Counted from the first letter of the stretch, positions 24,080-36,640 are shown. The stretch: 64,000 nt of DNA from Luzula sylvatica (GCA_946800325.1 OX326960.1:10824893-10888892), one strand, 5' to 3'. The notes: generated by a model from the letters alone, not told the origin. Made by a program: numbers and translations.

Positions 24080-24305
24080 TTTGTAGCCAATCGTGTAACG
24101 AGTGATAATAATGAGCAAGATTTAGTGTTACATAATTTTTGTAACCAATCTGGTAATGAGTCACAATAATGTTATATGAACAATAATATGACACGTGTCT
24201 TTTTTATTTTATGTTTTATAATTTTTGTTGTCAATCGTGTAACGAATCACAATAATATGTTACATAATTTTTGTAGCAAATCATGTAACGAGACACAATA
24301 ATGGA
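24080..24305 (+). repeat. Degenerate four-copy repeat 3' of STP copy 2
   Basis: The word TTTTTGTAGCCAATCGTGTA with following AACGAGTxAxAATAAT recurs at about 24079, 24136, 24223 and 24266, with substitutions. It has no coding potential. Function unknown. Confidence 0.6.
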
Positions 24306-24639
24306 CAAATAAAATGAATGCACTGAGAATATATATAAATAAATTCATATTAGTACCATTTTAATATATAAATCAATTCATAGTATAATTTAATATAATA
24401 TTAATATCTAAAAAATTCATAATAATACTTATTATAATATATATAAATAGATTCATAGTATAATGTTTACTCAGTTCTAGAAAAGTATTTATGCTCCCAT
24501 ACCCTATTGTGTATACCTTACGTAGAACTCGCGCAAGACTAACTCGTACAAACATAATCACAAGAGAAAAAAGTGCGCAAAAGAGAAAAAAATTTAATTG
24601 CAATTCTTGTGAATACAAGAACTTTTGGTCTTCAATGGA

Positions 24640-24835
24640 AGATACTCAAAAGTTTACATACTTCGTACCCGCGGAATAGAGCTATTCCATCTCAAACATG
24701 GAATAGAGATAATCCTCTTTTCCATATTTTTATTCCATACTATTCCACTCTTGTTCGGCTGGAATAGAGTGGATTAACTCATTTATTCCTCTATTCCACT
24801 CTATTCCACCCTTGCCGAACAGGCCCTTTGGGTTT
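24640..24835. repeat. GGAATAGA/TCTATTCC-rich element remnant
   Basis: Several copies of GGAATAGAG and its complement CTCTATTCC in both orientations, ending with a GCCGAACAGGCCC motif common at the ends of plant MITEs. Boundaries and duplication were not determined. Confidence 0.4.
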
Positions 24836-25019
24836 CTATTTATAGTCCAAACATGATCCTTCAAGAGAGGAGATTTTACTTAGACATTCTATCTTATATA
24901 TAAAGTTAGATAAATTGGAGCTCATACATGAGACCACATCGCCAACATTGTTCATCGATACTGTTCACAAATACTATTCATAATACTGTTTATGACTGTT
25001 ACTGTTCCAGGGCTTTTTT

Positions 25020-25560
25020 GTGAAAAAAATTCAATTTACATTTTGGTCCTTTTTTATTTACATTTTGGTCCTTTTTAGTTTGAAAAATTACATTTTGGTC
25101 CTTTTTAATTTGAAAAATTATATTTTGGTCCTTTTTATTTACATGTTGGTCCTTTTTAGTATAAAAAATTACATTTTGGTCCTCTTCTTCACCAGGGGCC
25201 TTTTTGTAAAAAAAAAAATAATTTACATTTTGGTCCTTTTTGGTTTGAAAAATTATATTTTAGTCCTTTTTATTTACATTTTGGTCCTTTTTTGTTTAAA
25301 AAATTACATTTTGGTACTTTTCATTTACACCTTGATCCTCTTTTATTTACATGTCGGTCTTTTTTTATATTTTTGAATTTACATCTTGGTCCTTTTTATT
25401 TATATTTTGGTCCTTTTTATTTTTAGTTTACACTTTGGTCATTTTTATTAACATTTAGGTCTTTTTTTATTTAAATTTCGGTCCTTTTTAACATTTGAAT
25501 TTATATTTTGGTCCTTTTTATTTATATGTTGGTCCTTTTTAGTTTTAATTTACATTTTTT
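25020..25560. repeat. Tandem array of TTTTGGTCCTTTTTATTTAC-type units
   Basis: About twenty imperfect units of roughly 20-30 bp, each containing TTTTGGTCCTTTTT, often followed by ATTTACA or AGTTTGAAAAATTACA. The 118-codon frame that crosses it is a by-product of the repeat, not a gene. Confidence 0.85.
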
Positions 25561-27995
25561 GATATTTATAAAGTTAAGAAAATTGCTCTTCTATGCTTGC
25601 TCCACGTCATCCTTTACCTTTTCACTTTTTTATATTTGAATTTCTCACTTTAATTATGATTGATTTCTTATCATTATCATGGATATCAACTATATACAAT
25701 TAATATCATTAGTAATTAATGATATCATTAATAATTTATTTTTAGCCTTTTGGTCTTCTTACCGGTTTCAGTTAATGTGATATTTACCTTTATTTTTTTT
25801 TAGAGAAATTAAAGTCCTCACAAAAGGTCACATCATCCTTTTAATGTGGACCACTTGATCTTGATAAAAAAGATCTATAATATATTATTTTTTATTTTAA
25901 CATGATCTATATAAACCCACTAATTAAAAAATTACATGAATTTTGGTCCATCGTGGATCAAGTTCATTCATATTTTTTTGTATAAATTATATACGGAAAA
26001 ATTTCAAAAAACTCATTAAATTATTGGATATTATAAAAACATCTAAATTTATATATGTAGTAATTAAAATAAAATTATTTTCTATTAATTTAAAAAAATC
26101 TTCATATTTTTGGAGCATATAATAATTAAAAAAATTATTATATATTATATTTATACAATTTTAATATTTCATACATTATATATATTTGACTTCTATATTT
26201 TTTCCTTGAAAAACTAACACAAAATAATGATAAAAAGAACACAACATAGATATTCTTTTACAATATATTATTTTACAATAGATAAAAATATAAAATCATG
26301 AAATTATTACTAAAATAATCGGACAACGAAAAAAAAAAAAAAAAATTGATGTTTAAATAGATATTCTTTTACGATATGTTTTCAATGTGTTTATTTATTA
26401 TTGCATATTTTATTATTATTGTTTACGAATTTGGTTAAAATTAATAATAATAAAAAATTAATCATTACGTATGAAGATTAAAGAGTATTTGGCAAAAGAA
26501 GAAGTGAATATCATCCATAAGAGAAACAAAAATTTGGTAGAGGATTTTTTTTTTTGAAATATACAAAAACATAGAATTTTTTTACAATATCCAAAAAAGA
26601 TAGGGAGTAAAAAATACACCAAAATACATATGTGTGAACAATCAGGCAATAAAACGTAGAATCCAATAACATATTAGGAAAAATTACATCATAACAAACT
26701 CGAAGACTCCCGCGCAATCGCTCGGGGGAAAAAGCTAGTTATTCATATTTCTATCATACACCAACCTACTACTTGCATACAAATAATGAAAATAATATAA
26801 TTACATTTATGTCTTTATCAATATTTTAAATTGCAATATAGCGGTCCGTAGTACTTGGGCTGTAATTTGCATATGATTATCGTTATTGCACGATATAGCC
26901 GCGATATTGGGACGCTATTTAGTAGATTGTGTCATTGAGTTTTAGAAATATTTATTGCGATTTGCGCTATAATGACGTTATTGCGTCGCTATTTAAATCA
27001 ATGTTTTATCATGACAGATAAGGTGTTTGATGAAATTACCCAACTGGCTATTTTGTTCTCTTTTGAGTTTTTATATCTTTATTTTTTGCACGAGTTTCTT
27101 ATTGATTGTTATGTTAAACTTAATCTTTTCTTATTTTTATTCATGATGATGCCCAAGACTTCCTTTTCCCTTGCTACCGAGCACTACAAGTTTTGTGTGT
27201 TTCAATGGGATGGAAAATCTTCATATCTCATCATTAGGTAAGAAGGTAAATTCGCATCAAAACACGGTTTAAGTTTTTAACCAATTCTCATATATACTTT
27301 TTTCAATTTCAGATTGTGGGCATTACTTATTTCATGCCAAAACATCTAGACGATAGGATGTTCGATGAAATTCCTTGAAGAACAATCTTCACACTTTGTA
27401 TAAGATTTCATATACAAATCATTTTGTAGGTATTTGTAACCATTTCTTTTGTATTAGTTTTTCAATTTCAGATTTAGCGTTGAACTCATTATATTTTTGA
27501 AAGTAAAGTATAAATATCCTGTCTGGTACTGTTATGTACCAGTTTTGTATGGTTTGATTTTTTAATAGTTACCATTATTTTTCAATATCTATTGGATTTT
27601 GTCATATTTTTTTTGCAATTTCAGATTTAGCGTTGAACCCAATAATTGTAGTGTTTTGGAGCTCAAGATAATTTACTAATTTACCCTATTGGTGAAATGA
27701 AAGTTGCGAAGAAACGAGAATGAAAAAAGACGGAGGACTATAATGTAAATTTACATATGTCTTGCCAGAATAGTCGAAATTTTCACATCACTGGAATCCT
27801 ATTGAAAAAGTTGTTCTTTTCAGTAGAAGAGTTCTTTTAATTTTGTGGCTAATGTCCTTTTCTCATCTGAAAAAGATTTTTGATAGTTCTTTAAATTTTC
27901 ACATCTGATTTTGTGGAATTTTAAAAAATTTAAAAGAAAATGAAAAATGTGTATATACTATATAGTACGAATTACTTGTATTGAAGAAATGATTA
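25561..27995. other. Intergenic region between STP copies 2 and 3
   Basis: AT-rich. About 25980-26340 resembles the AT-rich interior of the ALG14-intron foldback element and may be a remnant of that family. An 89-codon frame at 26972-27241 ends just before a GTAAGAAG donor-like site, and TTTCAGATTTAGCGTTGAA occurs twice (about 27467 and 27622). These could be relics of an exon-intron gene, but no product was recognised. Confidence 0.35.
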
Positions 27996-28479
27996 TTTGG
28001 AACAACAAATATGAGGCTTATATTCACTTGAAAAACTAGGATATTTTTTGAAAATATGACAACAGATACAAAAGACTATTTAACAATTTGTCCATCAATA
28101 AAAATATCTTGTAGCATCGGCCAAATAACATCTTTGTTTTTATAATGAAAATTCAACTCAATTAAACTTTGCTCTCATCCAGTATGTCTGATTATTCTGT
28201 AGCAATTTCTCCGATACATTTACATAGCGTCGAACAATTACGCTGCTACAAAAGACTTGCTGTCCATTACGTCAAAAACACTGCCCCATACAATCTAGTT
28301 GCAGTTTACATCACCAATGCCAAACACAGAGAAAAATCAAACAGTCAAGATTTAGTTTACTACTACTAGTAGACTTTTCTGCCATTTCTCAGCTTTCTCT
28401 ATCTGTATGTAGCAACAAAAGAGTAATTTGGAGCCTCGTATACATCTATTATTTGCTACCTCTCTCTGTTCTAAATTCA
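27995..28479 (+). promoter_or_regulatory. Upstream region of STP copy 3, shared with copy 4
   Basis: Aligns with about 33840-34394 upstream of copy 4. Shared features are AATATGAGG(C/T)TTAT, AAAAATATCTTGT, GAAAATTCAACTCAATTAAA and the last stretch before the ATG. The promoter was therefore duplicated with the gene. At the place where copy 4 has CTATATAGA, copy 3 reads CTATCTGTATGTAG, so the TATA-like element is altered. The 37-bp insertion of copy 4 is absent here. Confidence 0.6.
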
Positions 28480-30256
28480 ATGGCGGGTGGAGTAATCTCC
28501 GGTACCGGTACGCAACAGTATGGCGGGAAGATTACAACTTTTGTTGTTCTTTCTTGCATTACTGCTGGTATGGGTGGAGTCATATTTGGCTACGATATCG
28601 GCGTTTCTGGTAATTAAATAAATTAATCACCCTTTCGTGTACTAAATTTCGGTTTTACTTTCTTTACTCATATTTTCCTTTTAATGCGCAACAGACCAAA
28701 AGTAAAATTGTTTGTTTTTAGATTTGCGTTGAGACAAGAAAATGATATTATAAATTTATAATTCTAAATAGGCGGTGTGACCTCGATGGATTCGTTTTTG
28801 AAAAAATTCTTCCCGAAAGTTTACAAAAGGATGAAAGAAGAACCAGAAATCAGCAACTACTGTAAGTTCGATAGCCAGCTCTTAACAGTCTTCACGTCGT
28901 CTCTGTATTTCTCTGGTCTCATATCGACTTTCTTTGCCTCGAGATTCACAAAAAAGTTTGGCCGGAGACCATCCATGCTGTTTGGCGGCATCGCTTTTGT
29001 TTCCGGTGCCGCACTCGGAGGCGCCTCGGTGAACCTTTATATGATTATTTTGAGTAGAGTTTTGCTTGGTGTTGGGTTAGGGTTTGCAAATCAGGTCAGA
29101 ATTTTTTGTCAAAATAATTTACCGAGAATTAATGGAAAATATTGTATTGAGAATTTTTTATTTTGGCTAACTTGCTTTTCGAATTCAGTCTGTCCCGTTA
29201 TACCTCTCCGAGATGGCACCGTCCAAGTATCGTGGGGCCTTCAGCAATGGATTCCAATTTTGTGTTGGTGTTGGAGGTCTAGCTGCAAATCTCATTAACT
29301 ACGGCACCGAGAAAATCCACGGTGGTTGGGGATGGAGGATTTCCATAGCTCTTGCTGCATTTCCTGCTTCGCTATTAACAATCGGTGCTATTTTCCTGCA
29401 CGAAACCCCGAACAGCATGATCCAACAAGGAAAGGACCCCGAAATTGTAACAAAACTGCTGAAGAAAATCCGAGGCGTTGACAATGTTGAGGAAGAGTTG
29501 CAAGATCTAATTAATGCTAGTGACACCTCTAAGAAAATGCGTAATTCATTTAAAACAATTTTAGAGCGGAGATATCGGCCCCAACTCGTTATGGCACTAT
29601 TGATACCGTTCTTTCAACAGGTCACTGGTATCAATGTGATAGCTTTCTACGCGCCGATTCTTTTTAGAACCATCGGCATGGCAGAGAGTGCTTCGCTGAT
29701 GTCATCTGTCTTGACACACGTTATCGGTATAATATTCACGTTCATATCAATGTTATTGGCCGATCGAGTAGGTCGAAGAGTATTGTTTATATCAGGAGGA
29801 ATACAAATGATTATTTCGCAAATCATCGTAGGGACGATTATGGCAACCAAACTTGGTGATCAAGGCAGTATGAGCAAAGGCTATGCATATCTTGTTATCA
29901 TTTTTATATTAATTTACGTAGCGGGTTTTGGGTGGTCGTGGGGCCCGCTTGGCTGGTTGATCCCGAGTGAGATATTTCCTCTAGAGATCAGATCTGCTGG
30001 ACAGAGCATAAATGTTGCGGTGAATTTTTTGCTTACTTCTATTATCGCACAAATGTTTCTTACAATGCTTTGTCACATGAAATCTGGACTCTTCTTTTTC
30101 TTCGCGGGCTGGCTTGTAATTATGACCTTGTTTGTTTATTTGTTACTGCCGGAGACGAAGAATATTCCGATTGAGAAGATTGATCAGGTTTGGAAAAATC
30201 ATTGGTTCTGGAAGAGGATTGTAGAGCGTACTGACGAATTAGTGACTCCGAAATGA
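28480..30256 (+). CDS. STP copy 3: sugar transport protein (HEX6-like), intact
   Basis: Three exons: 28480-28609, 28772-29094 and 29189-30256, all GT-AG, giving 506 residues. The first intron splits the second Gly codon of the SGG in GYDIGVSGG, a break that copies 1 and 2 lack. It is a twelve-helix plasma-membrane H+/monosaccharide symporter, and its N-terminus (MAGG, GGVIFGYDIGVSGGVTSMD) looks most like plant hexose carrier HEX6. Asp39 is the expected proton-coupling residue. The Cys of ISNYCKFDS and the Cys of MLCHMKSG form the family's lid disulfide. FFQQVTGIN, WSWGPLGWLIPSEI and PETKNIPIEK are intact. An oddity is FLHETPNS in place of the usual FLPETPNS after helix 6. Copy 4 has the Pro. 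Confidence 0.95.
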
Positions 30257-33200
30257 ATTACTACTAAAAGCATGTTTTATTAAGGATTTACTACATTTAT
30301 CAAATGATTAAAATTTAGTAATTTTTTGGAATAATTAACTGTTTAGATTTGGAAATATTGATTTATTCGGTTGAACCGAATAAGAAACTCTATAACTTTA
30401 TAATAAAAATACATCATTAATAAAATGGATAATTCTACAGTAGTTCTTTTTTGAAAAAGGGATATTTTGGATATCAATATATATATTAATTAATTGTTCT
30501 TTTATTTCCTTATTTCTGTCTTTCGTTTCCATTTTAGCAATTTACAGCATCTCTCCTCTCTCTCTTCATAATTTTTGTGAAGGAATATTATGCTATGATT
30601 TCACCCAACTTTTGTTGATGTGTCACCAATTAAAGTTGGGTGAAAAACTCCCCCCAATTTGCACCTCAATGTTGTTTCCAATTAAATTTGTAATTTTAAT
30701 GTGATTATTTTAATTTTAATTTAATTAATTAGACCATTGATTAGTTTAGTGAGAAGTTAATTAATTGAACTTTTAATTGTATTTTATTAATTGAAAGAAA
30801 TTTGGAGTACAAATTGGAGATATTTTTCATCCAATTTTCATTGGAAAAATCATCATGAAAAATTGGATGAAATTGGGGACACAGCAGAATACCTCTTTTG
30901 TGAATCATCCCTCCTCTCTCTCTCTGGTATATTTTTCTATAAGATTTTTTGCAATGGTTCGAGAAAAAATCAATTGCCTCTCTCTCTCTGATTTTACACA
31001 ATTCAATTTATGTTTCAAATTTACAAGTAATACATGAGTGATTGTGTGAACAGAAATTCAAAAACTAAAAATAAAACAAAGAGAAAAGATTATACTAAAA
31101 CTAAATTATTATTTTGTCTAGTTCTTTCGTCAATTCTGTTGTGAGATCACTCACTAAATATTTCTCCGAATTATTTGTGAATCCAAATTGCACAAAATAT
31201 TTATTTGTCAATCCAAGTTGTACAAAATATTTCAAGTTTCATTTTCACATGCAATTTGAATCAAGATTTCTACCATCAAAACAAGTAAACAAAAAGGAAA
31301 GGGCGAGAGAGGAGGAGAAATGGAGGAAGCAACAAAAATAACTAAATATTGGAGGCAAATAATTACTATTATATCCTTTTGACAAAGGTCTTATCTTAAG
31401 CAAATTGTATTACGGTCCTTAGATTTATTTATAAGATTTAATTGTGTCCGTTCAATGAAGTAAAGATCCTACCATACCTAATAAAATACATATTTTGTTT
31501 TGCAAATAAATCTTAATAAATCATATAAAACATAATTATATTATTTTTAATATTATTATATCCTTCTTTCAAAAAATTAAATTAACAATTTCATGGAGAC
31601 AATAAAAAGTCGAAGTCTAATTTAAACAATTCAAAATTCAGCACCTAAAAGCTGGCATGACAATATAATTTGAACAATTTATAAAGTTTAATCATAACAC
31701 GATAATAATTTCAAGTTGAGTGACTAATTTATACAATTAACATTTAGATTTGCAATAGATAATTCAAATATAATATTAGGACACATTAAAATTTAGTAAT
31801 TTTTTTGGAATAATTTATACTGTTCAGATTTTGAAATATAGAAAAAATGAGGATAACACGTGAGTAATTAAAAGCGTAGAACGAGTAATAAAATTTGATT
31901 TCAAAATGAAAGTTTAATGACCTTATCAGGACAATAAAAGTCAAGTGGGTAATATAAATATTTCAAAATTGAGTGAACCGGAATTTCACTTAATAATTTA
32001 ATTTTAGTAAAACTAAAATTTTGTGACAGTATGAGGAGATTACACATTGAGTGATTGACATTTAATAAATTGGATTTAGTTGAAATCAGTTTATATTAGA
32101 ACACATAAGAATTTTTGTAATGAGTCGGCTATTAACATATGAGTTTGTTTAATTATTTGATCTAAATATATTCAAATTACATTTTTTTTTTCAAATTTTA
32201 GTTCAATAATATTTAATGGCTGAAATTAGTCACACGTGGTATAGCAACGTGGTATAGCAACATGGGAAATAACTAAAATATTAAAATGTGAGTGATTGTG
32301 TGACTAATTAAAAGTTGAATGACTAATATTTGGAAGAAACATCTACAAATTAATAAAAGAAATGATAGGATGGAAGTCAATTAAAATTGTGTCACTAATT
32401 TTGGATAATTTAAGTTGAGGTACTTAATTTGGCAAATCAAGAATTTTATAACTACATGGAGATTGAAAGAAATTTGAGTAGCCAACTTCAGCAATTAGAA
32501 ATTGAATGCCTAAAATTTGATAGATTGATCTAATTTGGACGACGAATGAAATTTTTTATGCAAAATATGAACAACTGCTGAGTAAAACTAAAACCAACAA
32601 TTGAAAATTCCAATTTACATAAAATTAAAAGCTTAGCGACAACATGAAGATAAGTAAAAGTTCAATACTAATTATATCGACAATTAAAAGTTGAAGAAAA
32701 AGTATTTTTATTTGGACAAATTAATTTCTTTTAATGATATGAGGACAATTAAAATGTGATTGTCAAATTTGAACAAAATTTATTGACTAAGATTGGACGT
32801 AACAATACAGTTTGGATAGATCAAATTTAGACAATTAAAAGTTGAGGCACAAATTAATTAGATAAATCAAATTTATTAAAATTTCATTTAGTACATGATC
32901 ATTATGTGATCACAATTTAACTGGTGGTCCAATTTGAACGAATCAAAAGTATAACGATAGTAAATCTGGATAAACGAAAGTTGATAATAAAACATTGATA
33001 AATAAAAGAGTTATGATTTTGTTGTTGTTTCCAACTCATTTCCCCCAAAATAAAAATATCGATTGATGAAAACAATATGTTTGGGAAAAATATTATGTTT
33101 TGATTTTTTTTTTCTTTTCCAAGCAGTAAATAATAAACAATATTTTTTGAAAATGAAAAAAATAATTAAAGTTCTAATTAGAATGGTAACTAAAGATTAA

Positions 33201-33840
33201 TATATCATTAACACTTTCTGAATATTTCTTATTAATTAATAATTTGGCGGGACCTTAATTACATATCACTCTTCCTTATTTGTATGTATCGTAAATTAGA
33301 AACTTTTTTGCTTAATACACGTTCAACGCATGTACTTTAGACTAGTATATATAAAAAATGTAAATAACTACATATTTTCAATTCATAATATACAAAATAT
33401 ATATAGTAAAAAATATATAAATAACAACATACATTTAGTTCAAATATAAAAAAATATAAATAACAATAAATCTTTAATTCATAGTATAAATAAAGAATAA
33501 ATAAAAGACATAAATAACTAACAACATATCTTTAATTCATATTATTAAAATAATATAAAACAATAATATATATACATATAATAATAATAAAAATAAAAAC
33601 AATATAAGTAAGAATAGATTTTGTATTCATGGTATAAAAATAATAATATAAAAATGATATGAGAGAGAATTGAAAGGAACCAGTAATTAATAGAACTAGC
33701 GTGGAACGAAAAAAATCGGACATTGAGCAATTCCGGAGTACATTTTTCCGCACTGCAAAATTGTTTCTCGTAACAAAAATGTATATCACGTAGAAATTAC
33801 TTGTATTCAAAATATGATTATTCCGTCAACATGACATCAG
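30257..33840. other. Intergenic region between STP copies 3 and 4
   Basis: No gene found. About 30540-31030 has CTCTCTC tracts and an inverted pair around CACCCAACTTT/AAAGTTGGGTG (30602-30645). About 31380-33010 is filled with loosely repeated words such as AAAGTTGAGTGACTAATTT and AATTTGGACAAAT, suggesting an old, decayed tandem repeat. The rest is AT-rich. Confidence 0.45.
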
Positions 33841-33997
33841 GAACAACAAATATGAGGTTTATGCTCGCTTGAAAAAGTAGGATATTTTCGAAAATATGAG
33901 AACGGACGCGTGATTATTTTGACAACTCGCCCATCAAAAATATCTTGTCACATGGGCCAATTAGCACCTTTCTTCGTACAAGGAAAATTCAACTCAA

Positions 33998-34034
33998 AAC
34001 TTTTTTTTTTTTTTAGATATTTTGCCCGTAGGCA
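33998..34034 (-). mobile_element. 37-bp retroposon tail insertion
   Basis: Flanked by the perfect 15-bp duplication GAAAATTCAACTCAA (33983-33997 and 34035-34049). On the minus strand the insert reads TGCCTACGGGCAAAATATCT followed by a poly(A) run. The paralogous upstream region of STP copy 3 has the sequence once, uninterrupted (about 28147-28161), which is the empty site. The tail resembles the 3' end of the SINE at 36479-36640 (GGCCTACGGACTTGTAAAAG), so it is probably an extremely 5'-truncated SINE copy. Confidence 0.8.
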
Positions 34035-34312
34035 GAAAATTCAACTCAATTAAAATAAAAAAAGGTTTTGTATAGTTTCTATTATTTGCTGTTAATCCGA
34101 TATATCTGATTATTCGGTAGCAGTTTCTATGAGACATTTACCCAGCTAGCTAGATACTAAAAATCATGAATAACGTGCGGAAAAGACTCGTTACACATTG
34201 CTTCAAAAAGGGTTCGCCACATTCAGTTTAAATCACTTATACCAAAGATAGAAAAATGGAGTAGTCAAGTTTTAGTTAACTACCACGATTATGACTTTTC
34301 TGCCATTATCTC

Positions 34313-34318
34313 TATATA
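34313..34318 (+). promoter_or_regulatory. Candidate TATA box of STP copy 4
   Basis: TATATA within TCTCTATATAGACC, 77 bases before the ATG. This is a plausible distance for a plant core promoter with a short leader. The corresponding stretch of copy 3 is diverged. Confidence 0.45.
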
Positions 34319-34394
34319 GACCAACAGAGGAGTAATTGGAGCATCATATTTCATATACATCTATTATTTTCTAGCTCTCGCAGGCCTTAATTAA

Positions 34395-36145
34395 ATGGCG
34401 GGTGGAGTAATTACCGGTACCGGTACGCAACAATATGGCGGGAAGATTACCACTTTTGTTATTCTTTCTTGCATTGCCGCTGCTATGGGCGGAGTCATAT
34501 TTGGCTACGATATCAGCATTTCCGGTAACTAATTAAATTAATCATTCTTGTGTATACAAAATTTCGGTTTTTAACTTTTTACTTTCTTTTCTCATATATT
34601 TTTTTTTTAGATTATGATTTTGACATTTGTGTTTAGACAATAAAATCATGATATATTTCCAATATTTTGTTAAATAGGTGGTGTAACGTCGATGGATTCG
34701 TTTTTGAAAAAATTCTTCCCGAAAATTTACAAAAGGATGAAAGAAGAACCAGAAATCAGCAACTACTGCAAGTTCAATAGCCAGCTCTTAACAGTCTTCA
34801 CGTCGTCTCTATATTTCTCTGGTCTCATATCGACTTTTTTTGCATCGAGATTCACAAAAAAGTTTGGCCGGAGACCATCCATGTTGTTTGGTGGGGCCGC
34901 TTTTGTTATCGGTGCCGCACTCGGAGGCGCCTCGGTGAATCTTTATATGATTATTTTTAGTAGAGTTTTGCTTGGTGTTGGTTTGGGGTTTGCAAATCAG
35001 GTTAGAAATTAGAATTTCTTTATCCAATTATTTTTAGTTGAGAACTTTATTTTGGCTAACTCGCTTTCGTAATTCAGTCGGTGCCGTTATATCTCTCCGA
35101 GATGGCGCCATCGAAGTATCGCGGGGCCTTCACCAATGGATTCCAACTTTGTGTTGCTGTTGGAGGTCTAGCTGCAAATCTCATTAACTACGGTACCGAG
35201 AAAATCCACGGTGGTTCGGGTTGGAGGATTTCCATAGCTCTTGCTGCATTTCCTGCTTCGCTATTAACAATCGGTGCGATTTTCCTGCCCGAAACCCCAA
35301 ACAGCATGATCCAACAAGGAAAGGACCCAGAAATTGTAACCAAACTGCTTCAGAAAATCCGTGGTGTTGACGATGTTGAGGAAGAGCTACGAGATCTAAT
35401 TAATGCGAGTGACGCCTCTAAGGAACTGCACAATTCATTTAAGACGATTTTTGAACGGAGATACAGGCCCCAACTTGTGATGGCAATATTGATACCATTC
35501 TTTCAACAGGTCACTGGTATCAATGTGATATCTTTTTATGCACCAATTTTGTTCAGAACAATCGGCATGGGGGAGAGTGCTTCGCTGATGTCAGCCATCT
35601 TGACGGGTGTTATCGGTATAATATTCACATGCATAGCGATGTATTTAGTCGATCGAGTTGGTCGAAGAGTATTGTTCATATCAGGAGGAATACAAATGAT
35701 TATTTCGCAAATCATCGTAGGGACCATAATTGCAACGAAACTTGCTGACCAGGGGAGTATGAGCAAAGGCTATGCATATCTTGTTATCATTTTTATATTA
35801 ATTTACGTTGCGGGTTTTGCGTGGTCGTGGGGCCCGCTTGGCTGGTTGATCCCGAGTGAGATATTTCCTCTCGAGATCAGATCTGCAGGCCAAAGCATAA
35901 ATGTTGCGGTGAACTTTTTGCTTACTGCTCTTATTGCGCAGATGTTTCTTACTATGCTCTGTCACATGAAATCTGGACTCTTCTTTTTCTTTGCGGTTTG
36001 GCTTGTAATCATGACCGTGTTTGTTTATTTGTTTTTGCCGGAGACGAAGAATATTCCGATTGAGAAGATTGATCAGGTTTGGAGAAATCATTGGTTCTGG
36101 AAGAGGATTGTGGATAGTACTGATGAATTAGGGACTCCTAAATAA
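34395..36145 (+). CDS. STP copy 4: sugar transport protein (HEX6-like)
   Basis: Three exons: 34395-34524, 34678-35000 and 35078-36145. Exon sizes (130, 323 and 1068 bases) equal those of copy 3, giving 506 residues. It is the same H+/hexose symporter type and close in sequence to copy 3. Asp39, both lid Cys residues, FFQQVTGIN, WSWGPLGWLIPSEI and PETKNIPIEK are present. Two changes deserve note. The motif GYDIGVSGG reads GYDISISGG, so Gly41, two residues after the proton-coupling Asp, is Ser. FFFFAGW reads FFFFAVW near helix 11. The frame is open throughout, so the gene looks functional, but transport kinetics could differ. Copies 3 and 4 arose by duplication of a segment that included at least 500 bp of upstream DNA. 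Confidence 0.94.
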
Positions 36146-36468
36146 ATTGCTTATTTTAGTTCCTCTTTTGGGAAGCCAATATACATCACATAATTTATTG
36201 GGTGATTTTATTGTAGAACTTTCTTTTAACGATTATATCTGATTATACCTGATTATACCAATTAAATACCTGATTATACAATAGAACAAATGATCAAATT
36301 TTCATACATGGACAATTTTTAATGATTGAATCATTAATAAAAAAAATGTAAACTTTATTTAAATAAAAGAGTTGTTCTGATTATAAATATTTTTATGTTA
36401 TTTGTAACAAAATTGAGGTGTGGGGTAAGCTTAGTATTTTGGAGAAAAGGGAGATTTCTAGTATATTC
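36146..36468. other. 3' flank of STP copy 4
   Basis: AT-rich, with a short direct repeat of TGATTATAC words near 36236-36285. Nothing else was identified. Confidence 0.4.
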
Positions 36469-36478
36469 AAATATCAAA

Positions 36479-36640
36479 TTTATACCGCCACTTTGATTGT
36501 TCAAGCGGATGGTACCTATCCTCACTTCTGAGAGGTGTAGGATTTAAATCATGCGTTGAAGAAACTTTCTATTAGAATATCATTTAATCTTTAGTGTGCA
36601 TGTGTGAGTGAGAGTGTGTGGGCCTACGGACTTGTAAAAG
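36479..36640 (+). mobile_element. Candidate tRNA-derived SINE
   Basis: About 162 bp with tRNA-like promoter boxes: TTCAAGCGGATGG (A-box-like, near 36500) and GGTGTAGGATTTAAATC (B-box-like, about 36535-36551). It ends GGCCTACGGACTTGTAAAAG followed by A-rich DNA. AAATATCAAA occurs immediately before (36469-36478) and after (36641-36650) and is a plausible 10-bp target duplication. The A box is degenerate, so the call is moderate. Confidence 0.6.

Noticed and set aside
25020..25376. 118-codon frame with repeated LVLF
   Set aside because: A translation of the TTTTGGTCC tandem repeat.
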